This document shows, one piece after another, positions 1 to 5,659 of a stretch of 8,204 nucleotides of DNA. Numbering within the stretch: the first letter of the stretch is position 1; each line of letters opens with the position of its first letter. The stretch is taken from positions 1 to 8,204 of the forward strand of contig PKYX01000270.1 in the NCBI GenBank assembly GCA_003132825.1, written 5' to 3'. The position numbers and the translations under genes are program-made. This stretch comes from Acidobacteriaceae bacterium. GTDB lineage: Bacteria > Acidobacteriota > Terriglobia > Terriglobales > Acidobacteriaceae. A model generated the notes under the pieces. It was not told the origin of the DNA and searched no databases. It worked only from the letters and a program-made list of their open reading frames with translations.

Positions 1-270
1 GAAGATGCCGACCTTCACCGCAAGGCGCAACGCTTCGCCCGGCTGCTGGTCGATGAAATCAAGCTCTACAATCAAGCCAAAGTGGCCGAGGGCCGCAAGA
101 ACAAGGACTTATACGATCGCCTGAAGGAAGACATCGACAAGAGCCAGGCCACGTATCAGAAGCGTTTCGGCGCCACCGTCGCAGCCAGCGCCGAATATTT
201 CAATCAGGAACTGGTCCGTAGCCTTGCCGAGGACGACAGTTCTATCATGGGCGCAAATTTTCAGCGCTAG
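1..270 (+). CDS. Conserved hypothetical protein, C-terminal 89 residues (5' end outside window)
   Basis: The frame is open from base 1 to a TAG at 268-270, so this is the 3' end of a gene that begins to the left; the GTG at 82 is only an internal codon. The visible 89 residues are charged and probably helical, with the segments RFARLLVDEIKLYNQAKV, NKDLYDRLKEDIDKS and YFNQELVRSLAEDD. This pattern resembles a tail I know from the C-termini of several acidobacterial proteins, where the part before it varies. No catalytic motif, membrane segment or metal site is visible. Its function is unknown, and the missing N-terminal part would decide the annotation. The next gene starts 13 bp downstream on the same strand, so the two are probably co-transcribed. 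Confidence 0.8.
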   Translation, partial: EDADLHRKAQRFARLLVDEIKLYNQAKVAEGRKNKDLYDRLKEDIDKSQATYQKRFGATVAASAEYFNQELVRSLAEDDSSIMGANFQR

Positions 271-283
271 ATAATGGAAGACC

Positions 284-2560
284 GTGCAGTTCCATCGTAA
301 TACCATCTTCGTTCTCCTGCTGGCCGTGTTGTCGGTCGGGTCTTCTGCCGACCAAACCCCGGCGGCACCGCCCGCTTCCGGCAATACCCGGCCTGCACCG
401 AGGAAGATCCATCAGCCGGCTGCGAGCTCCCGCCGCCGCCGCTCCTCGCCGCGTCTGCGCCGCCTGCATCAGGCGTTTGTCGCTTCCGCCAGCTTGAAGC
501 CCATGGCTCGGCAGCTGCTCGCCGACCGCACCCCTGTGGCGTATGCCGGGGTCGAAGCCTACGCCCGGCGCCACGCCCGGGAAGACGCGGGCGCACTGGC
601 TTGGCTGGTGGCGGGTTACGCTCACATTCTCGATCATGACTATGGCAAGGCCATCGACTCTTTGAGTCGCGCCAAGTCGCAAGCCGGTGACCTGGGAGAT
701 TACGTCAGCTATTACCTCGCTTCGTCCTACTTCGACAACAGCCGGATCCCTGAGGCCAGCGCCCTGTTGAGCGATTTTGGCCATAGCTACCCGGATTCGC
801 TGCTCGTCCGCGACGCCCAGGTCCTATACGCGAATGCTTTGCTGGCCGACGGCCAGGCCCAGGCCGCCGCCGACCAGCTCGAAAAAAACCGACAGCCGAC
901 CCGCGCGGATGTCGAACTGACTTTGGGACGTGCCTACGCCGCGCTCGGGGACCCGGTGAAGGCCTCCGCCGTGCTGCGAAATCTGTATTTCACCATGCCC
1001 CTCAGCGGCGAAGCCGTGCAGGCGGACCTCGAATTGAAGAAGCTGCCGGCAGCTGTGCAGTTGCCCGCGCAGACCTTCGCCGAGCGAAAGACTCGCGCCG
1101 ATCTGCTGCTCAAGGGCAAACGCTACGACGATGCCGCGGATGTGTATCGGGCTCTGGTCGACGATGCCGATCCGAGCGTACGTCCCGCCCTCCAGTTGGC
1201 CCTGGCCAGTGCCCAGCTCCGCGGCGGGCACGACAAAGATGCCAAGCGCACACTCGATTCCATTCCCGATTCCAGTCCGGAACTGAATGCCGAGCGGCTG
1301 TTTGACCGGGGCGAACTGGCTCGCTCCGCCGACGATGACGAAGGGTTCCTCGCGATCCTCGGTCAACTCCGCCAGACCGCCCCCGCCAGTCAATGGCTGG
1401 AACAAGATCTACTGGTGGCCGGCAATATCTATCTACTGAAACCTGATCCTGACCACGCCATCGATTGCTATCGCGAACTGCAACAAAGATTCCCGAACGC
1501 CAACCGCGCCTCCTATGCCCACTGGAAAGTGGCCTGGTTGAGCTTGCGCATGGGCCGCAACGACGAGGCCAAGGAAGAATTTGAACAACAGATCGCGTTG
1601 TATCCCACCTCGGCGGAAGTGCCGGCGGCACTCTATTGGCGCGCCCGGCTGGCGGAAGAAGAGTCCGAGTCCGCCAAGGCGCGGGCCTACTACGAGAAGC
1701 TCTCCGGCCGTTACCGCAATTACTACTACGGCTACCTGGCGCGGCAGCGGCTGGCCAAGCTCAGCGATGACACCGATCCCGTTCAGTACGCGCTGCTCGA
1801 CCACATTCCGCCCATCAGCTCGAGCGTGAGCGTGACCCCAGACCCGTTGCCCACCGATGATTTGCGCGTGCAAAAGGCGCAGTTGCTCGAAAACGGCGCC
1901 CTGCTTGATTTCGCCGTCCGCGAGTTGCAAGCTGCAGCCAAGGACAACCCCGGCAACTGGCTGCCCACCGAAAGCGCCCGTCTTTACCAGGATGTCGGAC
2001 GCTATGACATGGCGCTCGAAGTCATGAAGCGTGCCGCGCCCAACTATTTCGCGGTCGACCTTCCGAACCTTCCGCGCTCCTACTGGGAGGCCCTGTTCCC
2101 TAAGCCCTACTGGATCGACTTGCGAAGATTCTCCTCGAGCACCGGCCTTGATCCCTATTTAGTGGCTTCGCTGATCCGGCAAGAATCCGCCTTCAATCCC
2201 AACGCGGTTTCACGCAAGGACGCGGTCGGTCTGATGCAGCTGCTGCCAAAGACCGGAAAGCTGGTGGCAAAGCAGGTCAAACTTCGCCACTTCGTGGCCA
2301 CCGAACTGTTTACTCCGGCGGTGAACCTCGAGCTCGGTACCCGCTATTTCCGCGATACGGTGGATAAGTTCGGGGCCTTCGAGTACGCCCTGGCGGCCTA
2401 CAACGCGGGCGACGACCGGGTGAAAGACTGGCTGGCGCAGGGCAAGTACCGCGATCCGCAGGAGTTTGTCGAGTCCATTCCCTTTACCGAAACCCGCGAG
2501 TATGTGCAGGCGATTCTGCGCAACGCCAATGTCTACCGGCAGTTGTATGGCGCGCCCTAG
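284..2560 (+). CDS. Exported Slt70-type lytic transglycosylase with TPR-like superhelical region
   Basis: This enzyme should cleave the MurNAc-GlcNAc bond of peptidoglycan in the periplasm, forming 1,6-anhydro-MurNAc ends. Residues 1-22 form a signal peptide (hydrophobic FVLLLAVLSVG, likely cut after SSA). A Pro/Ala linker and an Arg-rich stretch (about 40-60) follow. About 100-560 is Ala-rich helical repeat sequence of TPR type, like the superhelical ring of Slt70. The C-terminal SLT domain (about 610-750) has the catalytic Glu634 in LIRQES, GLMQL at 649-653, AYNAG at 705-709 and the IPFTETREYV segment near 732-741. At 758 aa it is longer than E. coli Slt70 (about 645 aa), mainly in the linker and repeats. 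The GTG start is the only reasonable one after the in-frame TAA at 272-274. GGAAG at 276-280 lies only 3 nt before it, so initiation may be coupled to the upstream gene. The family is certain; the exact Slt subtype is inferred. Confidence 0.93.
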   Translation: MQFHRNTIFVLLLAVLSVGSSADQTPAAPPASGNTRPAPRKIHQPAASSRRRRSSPRLRRLHQAFVASASLKPMARQLLADRTPVAYAGVEAYARRHAREDAGALAWLVAGYAHILDHDYGKAIDSLSRAKSQAGDLGDYVSYYLASSYFDNSRIPEASALLSDFGHSYPDSLLVRDAQVLYANALLADGQAQAAADQLEKNRQPTRADVELTLGRAYAALGDPVKASAVLRNLYFTMPLSGEAVQADLELKKLPAAVQLPAQTFAERKTRADLLLKGKRYDDAADVYRALVDDADPSVRPALQLALASAQLRGGHDKDAKRTLDSIPDSSPELNAERLFDRGELARSADDDEGFLAILGQLRQTAPASQWLEQDLLVAGNIYLLKPDPDHAIDCYRELQQRFPNANRASYAHWKVAWLSLRMGRNDEAKEEFEQQIALYPTSAEVPAALYWRARLAEEESESAKARAYYEKLSGRYRNYYYGYLARQRLAKLSDDTDPVQYALLDHIPPISSSVSVTPDPLPTDDLRVQKAQLLENGALLDFAVRELQAAAKDNPGNWLPTESARLYQDVGRYDMALEVMKRAAPNYFAVDLPNLPRSYWEALFPKPYWIDLRRFSSSTGLDPYLVASLIRQESAFNPNAVSRKDAVGLMQLLPKTGKLVAKQVKLRHFVATELFTPAVNLELGTRYFRDTVDKFGAFEYALAAYNAGDDRVKDWLAQGKYRDPQEFVESIPFTETREYVQAILRNANVYRQLYGAP

Positions 2561-2564
2561 CGTC

Positions 2565-2579
2565 CCGCCCACCGGGCGG
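2565..2579. terminator. GC hairpin between convergent genes, possible terminator
   Basis: CCGCCC, a 3-nt loop (ACC) and GGGCGG form a perfect 6-bp stem starting 4 bp after the transglycosylase stop codon. It lies in the 82-bp spacer between two converging genes, where a bidirectional terminator would be expected. No run of T follows on either strand, so it is not a standard intrinsic terminator. It may instead stabilise 3' ends. Confidence 0.35.
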
Positions 2580-2638
2580 AGAAGCCCCTAAACTGGCACG
2601 ACCGTCCAGCAGTCCGCTGTCCCCCACTTACTGCCCGC

Positions 2639-2665
2639 TCGATCACGACCGTTCGATCACGACCG
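2639..2665. repeat. 14-bp tandem duplication over the cyclophilin stop codon
   Basis: TCGATCACGACCGT occurs at 2639-2652 and again at 2653-2665, where the first 13 bases are identical. On the - strand the repeat covers the last codons and the TGA of the cytosolic cyclophilin gene. Because 14 is not a multiple of three, the second copy is read in another frame and supplies the Arg-Ser-stop end of the protein. Confidence 0.8.
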
Positions 2666-3170
2666 CCTGCAACACCACGTCTTTCACGGGCTTGTCCTGG
2701 CGACTGCGCGGGGCATTCACAATCTTCTCGATGACATCCTGGCCCTCGACCACTTCGCCAAAAATGGTGTGGTTGCCGGTGAGCCACGGGGTGGGCGCGA
2801 CGGTGATGAAAAACTGCGAGCCGTTGGTATTGGGGCCGGCGTTGGCCATGGCCAGCTTGCCCGCCTTATCAAACTTGTGCGGGGATCCCTTGGTCTCATC
2901 CTCGAACTGATAGCCGGGGCCTCCCATGCCGGTTCCGGCCGGGTCGCCGCCTTGGATCATGAAGTTCGGAATCACGCGGTGGAAGATGGTGCCGTCATAT
3001 AACCGGTCTTTGCTCTTTTTCCGGCTGACGGGATGATTCCACTCGCGCTTGCCCTCGGCCAGTTCAGTGAAATTGGCAATGGTCTTGGGCGCTTCCTTTT
3101 CAAACAGTCGGCAGACGACGGTGCCTTCTGAGGTGGTGAAAACGGCGTAGGTTCCAGGCTGACGAGTCAT
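2643..3170 (-). CDS. Cytosolic cyclophilin-type peptidyl-prolyl cis-trans isomerase
   Basis: This is a 175-residue single-domain cyclophilin that should catalyse cis-trans isomerisation of Xaa-Pro bonds in the cytoplasm. The fold motifs appear in order: catalytic Arg65 in FHRVIP, F70/M71/Q73 in NFMIQGGDP, MANAGPNTNGSQFFIT at 108-123, and W129 and H134 in the TPWLTGNHTIFG segment. W129 sits where human CypA has Trp121, the cyclosporin-contacting residue. An insertion at about 39-57 precedes YDGT, as in the neighbouring paralogue. The ATG at 3168-3170 is chosen because AAAGGA (3176-3181 on the - strand) lies 5 nt before it and the conserved domain begins directly after it. The frame stays open upstream to 3413, but that extension is Arg/Pro-rich and not cyclophilin-like. 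It lies 124 bp downstream of the exported paralogue and is probably in the same transcript. Confidence 0.92.
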   Translation of the reverse strand: MTRQPGTYAVFTTSEGTVVCRLFEKEAPKTIANFTELAEGKREWNHPVSRKKSKDRLYDGTIFHRVIPNFMIQGGDPAGTGMGGPGYQFEDETKGSPHKFDKAGKLAMANAGPNTNGSQFFITVAPTPWLTGNHTIFGEVVEGQDVIEKIVNAPRSRQDKPVKDVVLQAVVIERS

Positions 3171-3175
3171 CGATA

Positions 3176-3181
3176 TCCTTT
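3176..3181 (-). promoter_or_regulatory. Ribosome binding site fixing the cytosolic cyclophilin start
   Basis: The - strand reads AGAAAGGA with a 5-nt gap to the ATG at 3170. This supports the short 175-residue product over the longer open frame that runs upstream to 3413. Confidence 0.7.
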
Positions 3182-3184
3182 CTA

Positions 3185-3210
3185 GATTGGGTAGCTTGAT
3201 TGGGTAGCTG
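3185..3210. repeat. 13-bp tandem duplication upstream of the cytosolic cyclophilin
   Basis: GATTGGGTAGCTT at 3185-3197 is followed directly by GATTGGGTAGCTG at 3198-3210 (12 of 13 identical). It lies in the 124-bp spacer between the two cyclophilin genes, just upstream of the ribosome binding site. A small GC inverted repeat (CGGCC, CGC, GGCCG at 3214-3226) lies beside it. Confidence 0.75.
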
Positions 3211-3294
3211 TACCGGCCCGCGGCCGACGGTTCGCAAGGTGGTCCCGGGCGAAGCCGAGGACGCTCGCATGGCTCTCGCACCTCGATGGCGCCA

Positions 3295-4020
3295 CTATTG
3301 GGGGGCCGGTGTGGGCGCGGCGGTCGTCGACTTCTTGACCGGCGGCTTGGTTCCCGCGGAGGGCTTTGCCATCGAGTGCGCCGCTCCGCCCTGCACGATC
3401 TTAATATGAACAATTTTTACCGGGCGATAGGGCCGGTCGTTGGCGTCGCGCCCCATGCGCGCAATCTTCATCACCAGGGCCACGGTCGTGTCATCGCACT
3501 GGCCGAAAATGGTATAGCCACCGTTCAGGCTGGCATACGCCACCTCGGTGATGAAAAACTGCGAGCCGTTCGTGTTCGGACCGGCATTGGCATAGGCCAG
3601 GCGGCCGGGCCGGTCAAATTTCAAATCCGGAGAAGTCTCATTCTTGAAGGCGTAGCCGGGGTCGCCGCTGCCATTGCCTGCCGGATCACCGCCTTGAATC
3701 ATGAACTCCGGGATCACGCGATGGAAGACCGTGCCGTCATAAAGCGGCACGCCGTGTTTCTTGGCGTGGGTGACGGGACTGGTCCAGTCCTTCGTGCCTT
3801 CGGCCAAGCCGATAAAATTGGCCACGCCGATGGGCGCCTGCTTGGGAAACAGGGCGCAGGTCAGGGGGCCGGCCGTGGTGTCAATGATGGCGGTCGGTCC
3901 CGCACCGGAAGAAGAAGCGGTTGCCGGTTTGGGGGCTGGCTTCGCGGCCGGCGTGGTTTGCGACCCGGCGATGAGGGTCCAGAAGAAAACCATCCCAATA
4001 ACGATGAGCGGTGTGCGCAC
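3295..4020 (-). CDS. Exported cyclophilin-type peptidyl-prolyl cis-trans isomerase
   Basis: This 241-residue cyclophilin is probably periplasmic and should assist folding of exported proteins at Xaa-Pro bonds. Residues 1-20 form a signal peptide with the hydrophobic core PLIVIGMVFFWTLIAG. A Pro/Ala/Ser linker follows to about 42, then the cyclophilin domain at about 43-210, then a Lys/Pro/Ala-rich tail at 211-241. Key residues are present: Arg101 in FHRVIP, F106/M107/Q109 in EFMIQGGDP, and ANAGPNTNGSQFFIT at 144-158. The loop matching the Trp and His of human CypA reads YASLNGGYTIFG, so both are replaced. The GTG start is preceded by GAGGAGG with a 5-nt gap, and it places the signal peptide at the N-terminus. 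The open frame continues to 4176, but that extension has no supporting signal. It is close kin to the next gene downstream. A lipid anchor is not indicated. Confidence 0.92.
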   Translation of the reverse strand: MRTPLIVIGMVFFWTLIAGSQTTPAAKPAPKPATASSSGAGPTAIIDTTAGPLTCALFPKQAPIGVANFIGLAEGTKDWTSPVTHAKKHGVPLYDGTVFHRVIPEFMIQGGDPAGNGSGDPGYAFKNETSPDLKFDRPGRLAYANAGPNTNGSQFFITEVAYASLNGGYTIFGQCDDTTVALVMKIARMGRDANDRPYRPVKIVHIKIVQGGAAHSMAKPSAGTKPPVKKSTTAAPTPAPQ

Positions 4021-4319
4021 TGATGCCTCCTCAGATTGAATCGAAGCCCGGTTGTCTGCCGGCCGCGCCTCCGAGCTCGAAAGCAATTTCTGTGGCTCGG
4101 CAGATGCCAGACCAAGTGGTGAATCCTGAATTGTACGACAGACGGCGCTCGATCGACCGGCCGGGCCGGCGAGCATCGCCCCAGGGGTTCACAGTTCGAT
4201 TCCCGCACCGCTTGCCGTACTGCTGCGAGCGGGATCGGAGGCCGCAAACAGGCGCTCGGTCTCCCCCATGCCTCCGCGGACTGGCTGATTTTGCCCCTAA
4301 CGCGGCGACGACTCGAGGC
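4021..4319. other. 299-bp non-coding stretch upstream of the cyclophilin pair
   Basis: I find no convincing gene here. Open frames on both strands give Arg/Pro-rich translations typical of antisense or non-coding GC-rich DNA. The stretch should carry the promoter for the two cyclophilin genes. A TACAAT hexamer on the - strand (4130-4135) could be a -10 box, but no good -35 box is present at the right distance. A T-loop-like TTCGATT near 4194 has no matching stem, so it does not indicate a tRNA. Confidence 0.5.
4026..4032 (-). promoter_or_regulatory. Strong ribosome binding site for the exported cyclophilin
   Basis: GAGGAGG on the - strand, 5 nt before the GTG ending at 4020, is a near-ideal Shine-Dalgarno sequence. 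It decides the GTG start against the upstream in-frame extension. Confidence 0.8.
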
Positions 4320-4505
4320 TCACTGTTTTGCCATTTCGAAGCTCGTGGTCGTGCCATTCTCCGTATTGTTGCTGACCACCGCCATCGTTCGTCCATCGGA
4401 GGAAACGGTTGGGCGGACGACGCGAACTACCTTGCCCTGGCGTTTGACGGTGCTCTTGATCGTACGGTCATCGATCCGCGTGAGGGAAAAGACGCTTTGG
4501 GAATA
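4320..4505 (-). pseudogene. C-terminal remnant of a small acidobacterial protein family
   Basis: The - strand frame ending in TGA at 4320-4322 encodes about 61 residues, including SLTRIDDRTIKSTVKRQGK, VSSDGRTMAVVS and a final EMAKQ. This resembles the C-terminal end of small (about 140 aa) secreted proteins common in Acidobacteriota, which have the pattern KRIDxxTxExxxKKxGKVV, VSxDGKTMTxT and a terminal YxKQ. The frame is open back to a TAG at 4635-4637 but contains no ATG, GTG or TTG before the conserved part; only ATG and GTG codons well inside it are available. Residues upstream of the Tyr at 4503-4505 do not match the family and come from short tandem repeats. No N-terminal half, signal peptide or ribosome binding site was found in any frame up to 4782. 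I infer a decayed gene; an assembly error is the alternative. The family match is from memory of its pattern, not a search. Confidence 0.55.
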
Positions 4506-4506
4506 C

Positions 4507-4536
4507 GCGCAAGATCGGAATGCGCAATATCGGAAA
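4507..4536. repeat. 15-bp imperfect tandem repeat, two copies
   Basis: GCGCAAGATCGGAAT at 4507-4521 is followed by GCGCAATATCGGAAA at 4522-4536 (13 of 15 identical). It begins one base from the point where the protein-family homology of the remnant at 4320-4505 ends. Confidence 0.75.
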
Positions 4537-4545
4537 CGCGCACCC

Positions 4546-4595
4546 TCCGAACTCCAGGGTCCGAACCCCAGGGTCCGAGACCCCAGGTCAGAACC
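4546..4595. repeat. 14-bp tandem repeat, three copies plus a decayed partial copy
   Basis: TCCGAACTCCAGGG (4546-4559), TCCGAACCCCAGGG (4560-4573) and TCCGAGACCCCAGG (4574-4587) are consecutive, followed by TCAGAACC, which resembles the start of a fourth copy. The third copy differs by a small insertion. A 14-bp unit shifts reading frame at each copy, so it is not coding for a repeat protein. Confidence 0.8.
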
Positions 4596-4708
4596 GCTTC
4601 GCTGCCTTGGCCCAGGCGCGTCAGGCCCCGCCTTCTAGCAGTGGTGCCCGCGGTCGTCGGCAGGAAGAGTAGCAAAGGCCGTCGCAACGGTCTTCGGATC
4701 GGATAGGC

Positions 4709-4744
4709 TCTGAACCCGAAAATCAGTCTGAACCCGGGAATCGG
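4709..4744. repeat. 18-bp imperfect tandem repeat, two copies
   Basis: TCTGAACCCGAAAATCAG at 4709-4726 is followed by TCTGAACCCGGGAATCGG at 4727-4744 (15 of 18 identical). All three differences are A to G on the + strand. It lies 38 bp past the 3' end of the DUF5715-type gene, which ends at 4783. Nothing else is recognisable between 4596 and 4708. Confidence 0.7.
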
Positions 4745-4782
4745 TCGATCCCCGGGAGCGTGGATTTGTTGGAGGTGTAAGT

Positions 4783-5556
4783 CTACGGTTCCTGGACAAT
4801 CATCGAAACCGGCTGCGGCAGCTCGGTGGGCTCGACGGTCGGCGGTGCGCTCGGCTCTTTTTGGGCGCTCAGCACGTTCGACTCGCGCCAGCCTTCATAG
4901 CGGTCAGAGACCATGACGTGGAACACCCACTCGTGACGTTCTTCTTCCGGTTCGATCAACCCCTGGTTGTTCAGAACCAGCATGTATTGCTCCACCCACC
5001 GAATCTGCTCACCCGTCAGCCCGCGGCGTTGAATGTCCACGGTGATGCCGGCCAGATGGGACGATCCTGTCTCCCCGCTCTCGGGAGCCGCATTGCGATT
5101 ATGACGGCGAAGCTTTTTCTGCCCTTGCGCAGTCCGCACCGCGGAATTGACCTGGATCTGGCCACGAAACTCCTTGTTGTAGGCCTCGCCCAGGTCTTCG
5201 ACGAAGTCGCGGGTCCAGGGGCGGCAATAGCGCCGGCTGGGATCGAGCCGCGGATCGAAGCGTAGGGTTTCGCTGGCGCGGATCGGCACCAGCGCGCCGC
5301 TGGCCTTCAGTTCTTCGAGCTCCGAGTCATCCTGGATACGGGGCAACTCAAGACGATCGATTTCTTCATTCTGGCGCAGCAGGGACTCATGCGTAGGCCG
5401 GAACAACGGGTTCCACAAAATGCTGCCAAAGTGCCGGTGTCGCGAACTGCGACGCGCGCGTGCTTGGGTAGTGCTGTGCAGTGCGCTGGCCTGACCGCAT
5501 ACGGCGGCGATCAGCAAAACCGAGAATCCGATCCGGCCTGAAAATTTAACTTTCAC
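4783..5556 (-). CDS. Secreted DUF5715 / M15-peptidase-like protein
   Basis: This 257-residue protein has a signal peptide (FSVLLIAAVCGQASA, likely cut after the ASA at 23-25), a basic segment (about 32-42), and a domain at about 100-220 resembling DUF5715 and zinc D-Ala-D-Ala carboxypeptidases of family M15. Supporting motifs are the Arg-containing VNSAVRTAQGQ at 136-146, SSHLAGITVDI with His167 and Asp174 in the SxHxxGxxxD spacing of M15 zinc ligands, and EWVFHV with Glu209 and His213 as candidates for base and third ligand. The C-terminus (about 230-257) is Pro/Glu-rich. If active it would trim cell-wall peptides in the periplasm, but activity is inferred. The GTG start is supported by GAGGA (5564-5568, - strand) 7 nt upstream. 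Promoter-like boxes and a palindrome lie upstream, so it is probably transcribed alone. Confidence 0.8.
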   Translation of the reverse strand: MKVKFSGRIGFSVLLIAAVCGQASALHSTTQARARRSSRHRHFGSILWNPLFRPTHESLLRQNEEIDRLELPRIQDDSELEELKASGALVPIRASETLRFDPRLDPSRRYCRPWTRDFVEDLGEAYNKEFRGQIQVNSAVRTAQGQKKLRRHNRNAAPESGETGSSHLAGITVDIQRRGLTGEQIRWVEQYMLVLNNQGLIEPEEERHEWVFHVMVSDRYEGWRESNVLSAQKEPSAPPTVEPTELPQPVSMIVQEP

Positions 5557-5608
5557 GAAGTGGTCCTCGACTCGATGACGCGTGCCCTGGCGCTCAAGGC
5601 AGGCGGGT

Positions 5609-5636
5609 ATTGTAATCCAGTGACGAAAAAAACCAA
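5609..5636 (-). promoter_or_regulatory. Candidate sigma-70 type promoter for the DUF5715-type gene
   Basis: On the - strand, TTGGTT (5631-5636) and TACAAT (5609-5614) are separated by 16 bp. The -10 box matches the consensus at 5 of 6 positions and the -35 box at 3 of 6. Transcription would start near 5602, giving a leader of roughly 45 nt before the GTG at 5556. Confidence 0.4.
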
Positions 5637-5641
5637 GGTAA

Positions 5642-5659
5642 TTCGTAACTGGTTACGAA
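5642..5659. promoter_or_regulatory. 18-bp palindrome, candidate operator
   Basis: TTCGTAAC, a 2-bp centre (TG) and GTTACGAA form a perfect inverted repeat with 8-bp arms. It lies 5 bp upstream of the candidate -35 box of the DUF5715-type gene, a position typical of dimeric regulator binding. The half-site core GGTTAC recurs in the same orientation at 5694-5699 and 5703-5708. The regulator is not identifiable from this window. Confidence 0.45.

Noticed and set aside
3171..3413. N-terminal extension of the cytosolic cyclophilin to a start at 3413
   Set aside because: The 81 extra codons are Arg/Pro-rich, overlap the end of the exported cyclophilin, and ignore the good ribosome binding site before the ATG at 3170.
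3286..4023. 245-codon + strand open frame
   Set aside because: It is the antisense shadow of the exported cyclophilin; its translation shows no family features.
4170..4215. tRNA-like T-loop (GTTCGATTCCC)
   Set aside because: The bases flanking the loop cannot form the T stem (CACAG against CCCGC), and no acceptor or anticodon arm is found at the right distances.
4427..4687. 86-codon - strand frame starting MRRPLLLFLPTTAG, considered as the signal peptide of the remnant gene
   Set aside because: The start looks faintly signal-like, but the rest crosses the 14-bp repeats and lies out of frame with the family-like C-terminus, with no family match of its own.
4011..4706. 231-codon + strand open frame across the gene-poor gap
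   Set aside because: The composition is Arg/Pro/Ser-rich and low in order, no motif or signal peptide is visible, and it runs across the tandem repeats. The family-like remnant lies on the other strand.
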